Shown: positions 9,329 through 20,441, numbered from the stretch's first letter. The stretch is DNA of 64,000 nt from Collinsella sp. An2 (GCF_002160065.1 NZ_NFJW01000004.1:113256-177255); one strand, 5' to 3'. The notes: generated from the sequence alone by a model not told the origin. Program-made: numbers and translations.

Positions 9329-10150
9329 ATGAGGCAACTTCGCAAACGCATTTCGCTCGTGGCGGCGCTTGCTGCGGCGCTTATCCTGGCGGGCTGCTCG
9401 CAGCTGACGTCGGTCGTCGACCAGGTGACGGGCGGCCTTGTCCAACACGAGTATCCCGCCGAGGTATCCGAGGCGCTCGCGGTCCAGGGGGATGCCGTCC
9501 AAGACGTTGGGGACGGTTCCCCGTCGTTTACCGACGAAGAGATCGCCTATGCCTGGGAGCACCTGGACTATGAATCGTACAGTCCGCTCGACGCGCTGGG
9601 CCGCTGCGGCGCGGCGACGGCGTGCGCGGGGGCCGAGACCATGCCTGCCCCTGGGGAGGAGCGCGAATCCATCAGCGACATCCATCCGTCAGGCTGGCAC
9701 AGCGTGAGCTACGACTGCGTGGAGGGCGGCAGCCTCTACAATCGCACGCACCTGATCGCCTGGATGCTCGCTGCCGAAAACGCCAACGAGCGCAACCTCG
9801 TCACGGGCACGCGCTTTATGAACGCCCAGCTTATGCTGCCGTTCGAGGAAGAGGTTGCGCGCTATATCGACGATACCGGCAACCATGTGCTGTATCGTGT
9901 GACGCCAGTGTTCGAGGGCTCAGAGCTTGTCTGCCGGGCCGTGCAGATCGAGGCTCGCTCGCTCGAGGACGACGGCGCCGGCGTCTCGTTCAACGTGTTG
10001 TGCCGCAACGTTCAGCCCGGTATCGAGCTCGACTATGCCACGGGCGATAGCTGGGAAGAAGGCACGTCATCTTGGACAGACAGCTGGGACGAGGACGCGT
10101 CGCACTGGTCCGACGACCTCGATTGGGAAGAGCTGCTCTCGGCGCTCTAG
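9329..10150 (+). CDS. Lipoprotein DNA/RNA non-specific endonuclease (NucA/EndA-like)
   Basis: 273 residues from ATG at 9329, preceded by CAGGAGG. This start yields a signal peptide with lipobox LAGC (Cys at about residue 23), which the longer track frame would bury. The nuclease core contains GGSLYNRTHLIAWMLA, then ENANERNLVTGTRFMN. This corresponds to the His-containing active-site region and following Asn-rich motif of the EndA/Spd1-type beta-beta-alpha-metal nucleases. The C-terminal tail is Trp/Asp/Ser-rich. Expected role: outer-face membrane-anchored nuclease that degrades extracellular DNA or processes DNA during uptake. The specific role is inference. Confidence 0.85.
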   Translation: MRQLRKRISLVAALAAALILAGCSQLTSVVDQVTGGLVQHEYPAEVSEALAVQGDAVQDVGDGSPSFTDEEIAYAWEHLDYESYSPLDALGRCGAATACAGAETMPAPGEERESISDIHPSGWHSVSYDCVEGGSLYNRTHLIAWMLAAENANERNLVTGTRFMNAQLMLPFEEEVARYIDDTGNHVLYRVTPVFEGSELVCRAVQIEARSLEDDGAGVSFNVLCRNVQPGIELDYATGDSWEEGTSSWTDSWDEDASHWSDDLDWEELLSAL

Positions 10151-10154
10151 CGCG

Positions 10155-10988
10155 TTAGTAGCGTCCGCGCAGCGAGTACCAGCCGTGCGACTCGTCGACC
10201 TCAAGCGGCACGCCGAACAGCTCGCTCATGGTGTCGCTGCGCAGCAGTTCCTCCTTGGGGCCATCGGCAAAGATGGTCGCCTCCTTGATGAGGAGCACAC
10301 GCTTGATGTCGGGGATGATGTCCTCGGGATAGTGGGTCACCAGCACCACCGAGCGGCCTTCGCTTGCAAGCATGCGCATGGTATCGCGCACGTGGTACAT
10401 GCCCTCGGGATCAAGGCCCGTGCAGGGCTCGTCAAAGATCAGGACCGAGGGGTCGCTCATGAGTTCGCGGGCTACGAGCGCGCGGCGCACCTGCCCGGTC
10501 GAGAGGGTCATGACGTCGCGGTCGGCGATATCGGCGATGCCCAGCCGCTCGAGCGCATCCATGCCCTTCTCGCGCACCTCGGGCGTCATGTCGACATGGC
10601 GCGGCAAGCCCAGCGTGCCAAACATGCCGCCGCACACGATGTCGATGACAGGAAGATGCACGCGCACCTGGTCGTGCATGGTGGCGCTCACAATGCCCAG
10701 GCTGCGCTTGATATCCGAGAGCTCCGGGCGCGCGGACCCGCGAAAGCGCACGGGCGGCTCTTCGCGCCACAGCGGGAAGACCTCGCGTGTGAGCAGCTGG
10801 ATGAAGGTCGACTTGCCGGCGCCGTTGGGGCCAAGCAGTGCCACATGCTCGCCCTCGGCAAGGTCGAAGCGGGGCACGTCGAGGATTGTCTTGCCGCCGC
10901 GCACCACGCGCGCATCGCGCAGCGAGAACAGCGGGGCCTGTTCGGCTCCTGTCGGCTCGTCTTCGCTTTGTCGCTCCTCGATTGCCAT
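10155..10988 (-). CDS. ABC transporter ATP-binding protein
   Basis: 277 residues with Walker A GPNGAGKST (about residue 55), signature LSTGQ, Walker B VLIFDEP and a D-loop, followed by the switch His region LVTHYPEDI. This is a single-domain ATPase. No permease or solute-binding gene lies next to it, so it is an orphan ABC ATPase whose substrate cannot be inferred. It lies tail-to-tail with the nuclease gene (4 bp between stops) and head-to-head with ilvA, sharing a divergent intergenic region of about 95 bp. Confidence 0.88.
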   Translation of the reverse strand: MAIEERQSEDEPTGAEQAPLFSLRDARVVRGGKTILDVPRFDLAEGEHVALLGPNGAGKSTFIQLLTREVFPLWREEPPVRFRGSARPELSDIKRSLGIVSATMHDQVRVHLPVIDIVCGGMFGTLGLPRHVDMTPEVREKGMDALERLGIADIADRDVMTLSTGQVRRALVARELMSDPSVLIFDEPCTGLDPEGMYHVRDTMRMLASEGRSVVLVTHYPEDIIPDIKRVLLIKEATIFADGPKEELLRSDTMSELFGVPLEVDESHGWYSLRGRY

Positions 10989-11038
10989 CGCGTTCAGCCT
11001 TCTCCCTGTATCGTCGGTTCGTGCGAATATGCTACGCT

Positions 11039-11057
11039 ACTTTACTACACCAAAGCG
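11039..11057. promoter_or_regulatory. Near-palindromic 19-mer upstream of ilvA, also found at 31285
   Basis: ACTTTACTACACCAAAGCG lies 27 bp before the ilvA start, just after a TATGCT -10-like hexamer (11028-11033). Eighteen of 19 bases recur at 31285-31303, where the core is the dyad CTTTA-N6-TAAAG. Its position at the expected transcription start suggests an operator, but the binding factor is unknown. Confidence 0.4.
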
Positions 11058-11083
11058 GATAACGTGAGCAAAGGAAGTGTGCT

Positions 11084-12304
11084 ATGCCCGAGATGCTAAC
11101 GCTCGATGCGTTCGAACAGGCCTCAGAGAAGGTCAAGGAAGTCACCCAGAAGACCGAGCTCATCGAGAGCGCCCATTTTAGCCAGTCTACGGGCAATCGT
11201 GTGTTCTTCAAGCCCGAAAACATGCAGCGCACGGGCGCCTACAAGGTGCGTGGCGCCTACTACAAGATCTCGACGCTCACGCCCGAGGAGCTCTCGCACG
11301 GCCTTATCACGGCGAGCGCCGGCAACCACGCCCAGGGTGTGGCGTATGCGGCGACGCGCGCGGGCGCGAAGTCGGTCGTGGTCATGCCTACGACCACGCC
11401 GCTCATCAAGGTCGAGCGCACGAAGGGCTACGGCGCCGAGGTCGTGCTTTACGGCGACGTGTATGACGAGTCGTGCGACTACGCCATGAAGCTCGCCGAG
11501 GAACAGGGATACACGTTCATCCATCCCTTCAACGACCCGGTGGTCGCCACGGGCCAGGGCACAATCGCCATGGAGATTGTGCAGGAGCTGCCGCTTGTCG
11601 ACACCATTCTCGTGCCGGTCGGCGGCGGCGGGCTCGCGTGCGGCGTGTCGACCTTCGCGAAGCTCTACAACCCCAAAATCAAGGTCATCGGCGTGGAGCC
11701 CGAGGGTGCGGCGTCGCTCACGCGGGCGCTCGAGGCGGGGCATCCGGTGAAGATCGATTCGGCAAACACCATCGCCGACGGCACCGCGGTGCTCGAGGTG
11801 GGCGACAAAGTCTTCCCGTACCTCCAGCAGAACCTTGACGACGTCATCACCGTGCCGGACGAGGAGCTCATCGTGTCGTTCCTCGACATGGTCGAGAACC
11901 ATAAGATGATCGTCGAGAACTCGGGGCTGCTCACCGTCGCCGCGCTCAAGCATCTGCCTGCCAAGAACAAGCGCGTCGTGTCGATTCTCTCCGGCGGCAA
12001 CATGGATGTCATCACCATGAGCTCCGTGGTGCAGCACGGCCTTATCGCGCGCGACCGCATCTTCACGGTGAGCGTTCTGTTACCCGACCGCCCGGGCATG
12101 CTCGTCAAGGTGGCCAGCGCCATCGCCGAGCAGAACGGCAACGTCATCAAGCTCGAGCACAACCAGTTTGTCTCCACCAACCGCAACGCTGCCGTGGAGC
12201 TTCGGGTGACGATCGAGGCCTATGGCACCGCGCACAAGGAGCAGATCATGGACGCCCTGCGCACGGCTGGTTTTGACCCGCAGCTGAGCCAGACGATGCT
12301 GTAG
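11084..12304 (+). CDS. ilvA: Threonine ammonia-lyase (threonine deaminase) with C-terminal ACT domain
   Basis: 406 residues. A fold-type II PLP domain carries the Lys motif RTGAYKVRGAYY, ITASAGNHAQGVA, the glycine-rich phosphate loop PVGGGGLACG, and SGGNMD near the end. The last 80 or so residues (VLLPDRPGMLVKVASAIAEQ) form one ACT-type regulatory domain. The enzyme converts threonine to 2-oxobutyrate, the first committed step to isoleucine. The nearby ilvDBNC genes favour the biosynthetic role. The single ACT domain makes it shorter than the two-domain enterobacterial IlvA. RBS AAAGGAAG precedes the ATG. Confidence 0.93.
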   Translation: MPEMLTLDAFEQASEKVKEVTQKTELIESAHFSQSTGNRVFFKPENMQRTGAYKVRGAYYKISTLTPEELSHGLITASAGNHAQGVAYAATRAGAKSVVVMPTTTPLIKVERTKGYGAEVVLYGDVYDESCDYAMKLAEEQGYTFIHPFNDPVVATGQGTIAMEIVQELPLVDTILVPVGGGGLACGVSTFAKLYNPKIKVIGVEPEGAASLTRALEAGHPVKIDSANTIADGTAVLEVGDKVFPYLQQNLDDVITVPDEELIVSFLDMVENHKMIVENSGLLTVAALKHLPAKNKRVVSILSGGNMDVITMSSVVQHGLIARDRIFTVSVLLPDRPGMLVKVASAIAEQNGNVIKLEHNQFVSTNRNAAVELRVTIEAYGTAHKEQIMDALRTAGFDPQLSQTML

Positions 12305-12698
12305 TCGGATCGTCCCAGCCGCCCGTCGGGTGAATCGGTGCTTTCGCCGAGAAAAGTGTTTCCTGCATATTTCGTCCTTGCTACCGATCGATGAACGGAG
12401 GATACTCCTGACTCAGCAAATGCGATGACAGGGCGAGTATCGGCCGGGCCATCCCACAGCGAGCAGGCGGCAGAGCTTCTTGGGCGCGAGTGCGCCCTCC
12501 AGGAGCAGTGAGAACCTGCGGTGGACGGTCGAGAACATACCCTCGAGCAGTGCGGCCGAACGCGTGCGTGGCCATGGGCGATCCCCATGCGACCGCGGGC
12601 GCCAACGTCGCGCCGGAGCCTCCGTGATAGGCATCGGGCAGCACGCCTGCCGTCTCGCATTTCATATCGAGGAAGCGCGAGAGGAAGCGAGGGCGTAT
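12305..12698 (+). promoter_or_regulatory. Long untranslated region before ilvD, possible regulatory leader
   Basis: No convincing gene lies in these 394 bases. Several GC-rich inverted segments are visible, and a GCGGTGGAC stretch faintly recalls the T-box core, but the standard GGTGGNACCGCG sequence is not present. An amino-acid-responsive leader would suit an ilv operon. Sequence inspection does not establish one. Confidence 0.3.
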
Positions 12699-14359
12699 AT
12701 GCAGCTGCGAAGCGATGCCATCAAGAAGGGACTGGCGCGGGCGCCGCACCGAAGCCTGCTCAAGGCCGACGGGCTTACCGACGAGGAGCTCGACCGGCCG
12801 CTCGTGGCGGTCGTATCCGCCCAGAACGAGGTCATTCCCGGCCATATCCATCTTCAGCAGATCGCCGACGCCGTGAAGGCGGGCGTTCGCATGGCCGGCG
12901 GCACGCCGCTCCAGGTGAACACCATCGGCGTCTGCGACGGCATCGCCATGAATCACGAGGGCATGCGCTACAGCCTCACGAGCCGCGAGGTCATCGCCGA
13001 CAGCGTCGAGTGCGTCATCCAGGGCCATCAGTTCGACGCCATGGTGCTCATTCCCTCCTGCGACAAGATCGTGCCCGGCATGCTTATCGCCGCCGCTCGC
13101 TTGAACATCCCCACCATGCTCGTTTCCGGCGGTCCCATGCTCGCCGGGCGCGATAAGTGCGGCAACCAGACCGACCTCAACAGCCTCTTTGACGCCGTGG
13201 GCCAGGTTACCGCCGGCACCATGACGACGGAGGAGTGCGCTTGGCTCGAGAACACCGCATGCCCCACCTGCGGCAGTTGCTCGGGCATGTTCACCGCCAA
13301 CTCCATCTGCTGCCTGGCCGAGGCGCTCGGCCTCGCGCTTCCCGGCAACGGCACCGTGCCGGCCGTCTACTCCGAGCGCATTCGTCTGGCCAAGCAGACC
13401 GGTATGCAGGTGATGGACCTGGTCAAGAAGAACATCACGGCGCTGGACATCCTCACGCCCGCCGCCATCCACAACGGCATGGTGCTCGACATGGCCTTCG
13501 GTGGCTCCACCAACACCATGCTGCACCTCACGGCCATCGCGCACGCCGCCGGCTGCCCCATCACGATGGACGACTGGGACCGCGTCTCCGACGAGACCCC
13601 CAATATCGTGCGCATCGCGCCGGCGGGTCCGCTCCATATCGAGGACCTGAACGCCGTGGGCGGCATCCCCGCCATCATCGGCGTGCTGGGGCGTGCCGGC
13701 CTGCTGGACGAGACGGCCTGCACCTGCCACGGCTGCATGAAGGACTGGATTGCCCAGTGCCCGCCTGCCGACGGCGAGATCGTGCGTACGGTCGAAAACG
13801 CCTACTCGCCGGTGGGCGGACTCAAGGTCATGCACGGCAACCTGGCGCCCGACCGCGCGGTCGTGAAGCGCAGCGCCGTCGCTCCCGACATGATGCAGCA
13901 TTCCGGCCCCGCCCGCGTCTTCGAGAGCGAGGAGGAGGCCTGCGAGGCCATCTTCGGCGGCAAGATCAACCCTGGCGACGTGGTAGTCATTCGCTATGAG
14001 GGCCCGGCCGGCGGTCCCGGCATGCGCGAGATGCTCACGCCCACGTCGGCTATCTGTGGCATGGGGCTCGACCACTCCGTCGCGCTCATCACCGACGGCC
14101 GCTTCTCCGGCGCGAGCAAGGGCCCCTGCATCGGGCACGTGAGTCCCGAGGCTGCGGCGGGCGGCCCCATCGCGCTTGTGCAGGAAGGCGACATCATCGA
14201 TATCGACATCGAGGCGGGAACGCTTGACGTGCGCCTGACGGACGAGGAGCTCGAGCGCCGCCGTGCCGCCTGGCAGCCGCCGGCGCCCAAGTACACCACG
14301 GGTGTTCTTTCCCGCTATGCGAAGCTCGTTACCAGTGCCGATAAGGGGGCGTATCTCTC

Positions 14360-14363
<4 letters not shown>
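12699..14363 (+). CDS. ilvD: Dihydroxy-acid dehydratase
   Basis: 554 residues from ATG at 12699, the normal IlvD length. The track's 73-residue upstream extension is low-complexity, so I reject it. Key motifs are [25 protein letters not shown]-like (NSI here), [11 protein letters not shown] and the late [19 protein letters not shown]. The Cys residues in these motifs ligate the iron-sulfur cluster in this family. It dehydrates dihydroxyisovalerate and dihydroxymethylvalerate to the 2-keto acids. Its TGA overlaps the ATG of ilvB (ATGA), which implies translational coupling. Confidence 0.96.
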
Positions 14364-16480
<2,117 letters not shown>

Positions 16481-16481
16481 G

Positions 16482-16967
16482 ATGAAGTACATCCTCTCTG
16501 TGCTCGTCGAGAACAAGCCGGGCGTGCTCTCGCGCGTCACCGGACTCATCAGCCGCCGTGGTTTTAACATCGATTCCCTCACCGTGGCGCCCACCGAGGA
16601 CGTCACCATGAGTCGCATGACCATCATCGTCAACGCCGACGAGATCGCCTATGAGCAGCTTACCAAGCAGCTGCATAAGCTGGTCTCGGTGTATAAGATC
16701 TCGGACCTCACCGAGGAGGACGCCATCGAGCGCGAGCTTGTGCTGTTCAAGGTGCTTGCCCAGCCCGATAAGCGCCACGAGATCATCGAGATCGCGAACA
16801 TCTTCCGCGCGAACATCGTCGACGTGGGCAAGAACTCGCTGACTGTGGAGGCCACGGGCACGCAGAGCAAGCTCGACGCGCTCGAAGACCTCTTCCGCGG
16901 CTACGGCATCCGTCAGCTCACGCGCACGGGCAAGATCGCCATGTCGCGCGGGGCGCGGGATTCGTAG
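16482..16967 (+). CDS. ilvN: Acetolactate synthase small (regulatory) subunit
   Basis: 161 residues from ATG at 16482, one base after the ilvB stop and preceded by AAGGGAGG inside ilvB. The N-terminal ACT domain reads LVENKPGVLSRVTGLISRRGFNIDSL, the hallmark of IlvN/IlvH, and a C-terminal small-subunit domain follows. It activates IlvB and confers valine feedback inhibition in characterised members. The track's start 21 bp upstream overlaps ilvB and lacks a better RBS. Confidence 0.95.
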   Translation: MKYILSVLVENKPGVLSRVTGLISRRGFNIDSLTVAPTEDVTMSRMTIIVNADEIAYEQLTKQLHKLVSVYKISDLTEEDAIERELVLFKVLAQPDKRHEIIEIANIFRANIVDVGKNSLTVEATGTQSKLDALEDLFRGYGIRQLTRTGKIAMSRGARDS

Positions 16968-16968
16968 C

Positions 16969-16992
16969 TCCGTCGTTCTGACGAACGACGGA
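16969..16992. terminator. Perfect 10-bp hairpin immediately after ilvN
   Basis: TCCGTCGTTC and GAACGACGGA pair exactly around a TGAC loop, two bases after the ilvN stop. No T-run follows. It could protect the ilvDBN 3' end or weaken read-through into ilvC. Confidence 0.4.
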
Positions 16993-17035
16993 ACGGGTCG
17001 ACGCTGCGCGGGCACCTGGCGGCCGATTCGGCTCT

Positions 17036-17088
17036 CATTCGTCGGTCGCGTACCGAAGTACGCGTCGCTCCTCTTTCGGGGCAATCTG
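17036..17088 (+). repeat. Intergenic repeat flanking ilvC, upstream copy
   Basis: Begins CATTCGTCGGTCGC (17036-17049), then a small inverted repeat around CGAA, GCTCCTC-like sequence and GGCAATCTG (17080-17088). The same ordered blocks recur after ilvC at 18384-18432. It lies in the 268-bp ilvN-ilvC gap. Confidence 0.65.
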
Positions 17089-17235
17089 CTCCGTCTTCCC
17101 GCCGCTCGCTGACGTTGCTCAACCTTATAGGCCGTTCGTTGCTGCAACATTCGTTTCGATTCACTCGCAGCCGCATCCACTTGATACGGCTCGCCATCCA
17201 AGGTAACACCAGCCACGACGTAAAGGAGAAACAAC

Positions 17236-18231
17236 ATGGCTGTTACGATTTACTATGAGCAGGACTGCGATCCGAAAGTCATCCAGGGCAAGAAGATCGC
17301 CATCATCGGCTACGGTTCGCAGGGCCATGCCCATGCGCTGAACCTGCTCGATTCCGGCTGTGACGTGCGCGTCGGCCTGCGCGAGGGTTCGAGCTCCTGG
17401 GCCAAGGCCGAGGAAGCCGGCCTCAAGGTGACCACGATGGACCAGGCCGCCGAGGAAGCCGACGTCATCATGATCCTCACCCCCGACGAGACCCAGCCCA
17501 AGGTCTATGAGGAGCACATCAAGGACCACCTCAAGCCCGGCGACACCCTGGCCTTCGCCCATGGCTTCAACATTCACTTCGGCTACATCGTGCCGCCCGA
17601 GGACGTCAACGTCATCATGTGCGCGCCCAAGGGCCCGGGCCACATCGTCCGTCGTCAGTACACCGAGGGCTCCGGCGTGCCCGACCTGGCGTGCGTGCAG
17701 CAGGATGCCACCGGCGACGCTTGGGACATCGTCCTGTCGTACTGCTGGGGTGTTGGCGGAGCGCGCTCCGGCATCATCAAGGCCACCTTCAAGGAGGAGA
17801 CCGAGGAGGATCTGTTCGGCGAGCAGGCTGTGCTCTGCGGCGGCCTCGTCGAGCTTGTCAAGGCTGGCTTCGAGACCCTGACCGAGGCCGGTTATCCGCC
17901 CGAGCTCGCCTACTTCGAGTGCTATCACGAGATGAAGATGATCGTCGACCTCATGTACGAGAGCGGCATCCACTTCATGAACTACTCCATCTCCAACACG
18001 GCTGAGTACGGCGAGTACTACGCCGGCCCGAAGGTCATCAACGAGCAGAGCCGCGAGGCCATGAAGCAGATCCTGGCCCGCATCCAGGACGGCAGCTTCG
18101 CCCAGGAGTTCGTCGACGACTGTAACAACGGCCACAAGTGGCTCTTCGAGCAGCGCGAGAAGATCAACGAGCACGAGATCGAGAAGGTCGGCGAGAAGAT
18201 CCGCTCCATGTTCTCCTGGATCAAGAAATAG
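17236..18231 (+). CDS. ilvC: Ketol-acid reductoisomerase (NADP-type)
   Basis: 331 residues, the usual class I length. The Rossmann motif is [17 protein letters not shown], followed by LTPDETQ, the [10 protein letters not shown] loop, [10 protein letters not shown], and the C-terminal metal-binding knotted domain with [15 protein letters not shown]. It converts acetolactate or acetohydroxybutyrate to the dihydroxy acids that IlvD uses. It is preceded by AAAGGAGAAACAAC. It is separated from ilvN by 268 bp, including a hairpin and repeat, so separate control is possible. Confidence 0.97.
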   Translation: MAVTIYYEQDCDPKVIQGKKIAIIGYGSQGHAHALNLLDSGCDVRVGLREGSSSWAKAEEAGLKVTTMDQAAEEADVIMILTPDETQPKVYEEHIKDHLKPGDTLAFAHGFNIHFGYIVPPEDVNVIMCAPKGPGHIVRRQYTEGSGVPDLACVQQDATGDAWDIVLSYCWGVGGARSGIIKATFKEETEEDLFGEQAVLCGGLVELVKAGFETLTEAGYPPELAYFECYHEMKMIVDLMYESGIHFMNYSISNTAEYGEYYAGPKVINEQSREAMKQILARIQDGSFAQEFVDDCNNGHKWLFEQREKINEHEIEKVGEKIRSMFSWIKK

Positions 18232-18383
18232 GTTGACTGATCCCTGCGGCCTCCCCAGGTATCGCACCTCGGCCTTCAGGACTTCGAGCGTAGCGCGAAA
18301 GCCTATGCTCCTTCGTTATTCTGGTCGACCTGCGGCATCTGGGAGGGCCGCACGAGCGTGCTGCAGCATGTCACCTTGTCGTT

Positions 18384-18432
18384 CATTCGTCGGTCGCCTT
18401 CGAAAGGCGGCTCCTCGTTTACGGCAATCTGG
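18384..18432 (+). repeat. Intergenic repeat flanking ilvC, downstream copy
   Basis: CATTCGTCGGTCGC (18384-18397) is identical to the upstream copy. It is followed by CTTCGAAAGGCG, GCTCCTC and GGCAATCTGG ending at 18432. A further partial copy ending CGGCAATCTGG lies at 18526-18536, exactly 104 bp later, and a weaker CGGCATCTGG at 18333. This fills part of the gene-free stretch 18232-19168. Confidence 0.6.
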
Positions 18433-18594
18433 CATGCTACGGAAGGCCGTCTTCATGGTTGATTGAGTGGCAGCCTTGGATGCTTATGGCGGCATGACCA
18501 ACACGGTCTATGCCGCTTTCCTTTGCGGCAATCTGGCGTGTTTGGGGCGTGTCGCCTCTATGCTGGCGTTGGCGAAGGGTGCGCTCGGATCGCT

Positions 18595-18955
18595 TGGTCA
18601 AAGGAGGGTCCTCCTGGGCAAGGCGGGTCTGCAAGGTGTGAGCCGATGGTCAAAGTTGCCGCCTGCTGGGCATGGAAAGTGCGTCGGGGGAGTCTCGGTG
18701 GTCAATTCGTGCGCGTGCTGGGCAACAACCTGCGTTTTTTTCGCATGTTGCTGCTCATCAAGCGGCGCGTGCATACCCAGGAGAGGACCATATCGACCGG
18801 TAGTGCGCCTTCAGCGAGAAACGCGTGCCCAGAGCGCGGAATTTATGACCAGCCGCATCCCCGTCCGGGGATGCTCGTGCCCAGAGCGCAGTCAAAGTGA
18901 CCAGGTGTAGGTGCCCGGCGAAATACCCCTGCCCAGGGGAAGCTACATTTGACCA
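18595..18955. repeat. Family 1 bidirectional 52-bp-period array, copy A
   Basis: Forward units TGGTCAA-N12-CTGGGCA start at 18595, 18647 and 18699. Inverted units TGCCCAG-N12-TTGACCA (with small variations) start at 18774 (degenerate), 18826, 18878 and 18930. Every within-block step is exactly 52 bp. The internal gap is always 12 and the inter-unit gap 26, and the gap sequences are not conserved. The middle step from last forward to first inverted unit is 75 bp. Short ORFs drawn across this region in the track carry no recognisable domain. Confidence 0.9.
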
Positions 18956-19060
18956 ACAGCGAGGGCAGTCGTAGAGCAATCAGCAGCGGAGGGTCTGCGC
19001 TGTAGGTGTGTCCGGGATGGCATTCGATGCGACTGCACGTCATACTTGCTGGTGGGCAGA

Positions 19061-19140
19061 CATTGGACGTAGCTGTACCTGCCGGGCCCGTGCCCTCTGG
19101 ACAGGCATTGGACGTGGCCGTACCCGTCAGGCCCGTACCA
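19061..19140. repeat. Two-copy 45-bp tandem repeat before a lipoprotein gene
   Basis: CATTGGACGTAGCTGTACC (19061) and CATTGGACGTGGCCGTACC (19106) begin two copies 45 bp apart, each continuing into GGCCCGT-rich sequence. It ends about 30 bp before the lipoprotein start. Confidence 0.6.
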
Positions 19141-19168
19141 ACCCGGCCCGCACTCTCGCATTGTCCGC

Positions 19169-19723
19169 ATGAACAGGATGGATGGAATAGTGAGCAAATT
19201 CTGGCTATCGATCCAGGCAAACGTGCGTGCCGTTCTTCGGCGGGCGTCGCGTTTGGGCATCGCGGCGGCTCTTGTCGCCTGCGCCGGCTTTGCCCTCGCC
19301 ATACCTCTGACAGGATGCAACGACGGCCCGCACAACGGCCAGGGTCAGGACAACGCCGCGGGCACCGTCGTCTTTCAGGAGCGGACCTCGCCTAACGAGG
19401 CCTATGTGAGCAGCGAGGACGACGTTGTCTACTACGATATCGTCGTCTTGCAGGACGCCGACACGCATGTGGTGACGGTTTCGTGCACGTCGAACTCGGC
19501 GTTTTTCGATCCGCTGAGCTATACGGTGGACTGCGACCAGGCAATTACGCAGGACGACGTCACGGTAAGGTGGACCACCGCCATGGGAGGCTCAGAGCCC
19601 TCCGAGAAAGACCAACTTGTGGTGGCACACATCGCCATCGCGCAGGATGGCCAGGTAATCGACGAGCATGTGGTCAACTTCACAAGCGGCGTTGTCGACA
19701 TCTTGGCCAATGCGCTCGGTTAA
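19169..19723 (+). CDS. Putative lipoprotein, unknown function
   Basis: 184 residues from the track start. ATG at 19181 or GTG at 19190 are possible alternatives, and no strong RBS decides between them. A basic N-terminus and a hydrophobic stretch (GIAAALVACAGFALAIPLTGC) end in the lipobox LTGC, so membrane anchoring through a diacylglyceryl-Cys is expected. The mature part is acidic, with strand-like alternating hydrophobics (VVYYDIVVLQDADTHVVTVSC), suggesting a small beta-sandwich. No family is recognised. The 937-bp upstream region holds repeat arrays. Confidence 0.65.
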   Translation: MNRMDGIVSKFWLSIQANVRAVLRRASRLGIAAALVACAGFALAIPLTGCNDGPHNGQGQDNAAGTVVFQERTSPNEAYVSSEDDVVYYDIVVLQDADTHVVTVSCTSNSAFFDPLSYTVDCDQAITQDDVTVRWTTAMGGSEPSEKDQLVVAHIAIAQDGQVIDEHVVNFTSGVVDILANALG

Positions 19724-19793
19724 TTCCCCAATAGCTAGCTCATAAGTAGTAGGGCGACTGCCTCCCACATGCCATCGCCCTTGTTGCTGTTCC

Positions 19794-20264
19794 CTATGCG
19801 GGTAGCTTGCAGACGTCGACCCAGATGCAGGGTTGGCAGAGCTCTTCCAGCTCGCTGGGCGTGAGTTCAATCGCGCTGTTGGAGCTTCCACAGGCGGGGA
19901 AGACCGTTTCAAAGCGCTTGAGTGACTCGTCCAGGTAGATGTCGCACCCGTCCTTTACGGCAAAGGGGCACACGCCGCCCACGGCGTGGCCGATGCGCTC
20001 TTCGGCGTCGGCGGCCGAGAGCATCTTGGCCTTCGTGTGGAACTGCGCCTTGTACTTGGGATTGTCGATGCGGGCATCGCCGGCTGCAACAATAAGCGCC
20101 ACGCGGTCGCCCACATAGAACGAGAGCGTCTTGGCGATGCGCGCCGGGTCTGTGCCCACCGCCTGGGCGGCGAGCTCGACGGTGGCGCTCGACGTCTCAA
20201 ATTCCATCACGCGGTCCTCCATGCCGCGCGCACGGAAGAACTCCCTTACCTTTTCAATCGCCAT
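19794..20264 (-). CDS. YbaK/EbsC-type aminoacyl-tRNA deacylase domain protein
   Basis: 156 residues from the ATG at 20264. AGGGG lies 9 bases upstream of it, whereas the track's longer start lacks this spacing. The YbaK fold is visible in KTLSFYVGDRVALIVAAGDARID, the KYK/KAKML segment with the conserved Lys, GHAVGGVCPFAV and DESLKRFETVFPACG. Family members hydrolyse mischarged tRNAs such as Cys- or Ala-tRNA(Pro) in trans. Which substrate applies here is not clear. It is a monocistronic minus-strand gene. Confidence 0.88.
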   Translation of the reverse strand: MAIEKVREFFRARGMEDRVMEFETSSATVELAAQAVGTDPARIAKTLSFYVGDRVALIVAAGDARIDNPKYKAQFHTKAKMLSAADAEERIGHAVGGVCPFAVKDGCDIYLDESLKRFETVFPACGSSNSAIELTPSELEELCQPCIWVDVCKLPA

Positions 20265-20441
20265 GGGCGGCATCCCCTGTTCTGTTGCGCCGCGCCCGTG
20301 TCGCACGCGCAGGCGAACACGGGCGCGGTCGGCGTCAATGCGGTTTTACCTCATGGGTGACAGCTTATCGCCGCTGCCGGGCCTCGGCAAGCGAATGGCA
20401 CGGAGCGTGCGGGAACAGCCGCGGCGCTATGGCGCTTGGCG

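Noticed and set aside
12480-12698. 73-residue N-terminal extension of IlvD given by the ORF track
   Set aside because: Low-complexity sequence unlike any IlvD; ATG 12699 gives the normal family length.
18463-18910. Two overlapping ORFs of about 145 residues in the gene-free region after ilvC
   Set aside because: They run across phased repeat array A, lack an RBS and have no recognisable domain.
18595-18955. Reading the 52-bp array as a CRISPR
   Set aside because: Conserved boxes are only 7 bp each with variable 12-bp and 26-bp gaps, orientation flips midway, and no cas genes are near.
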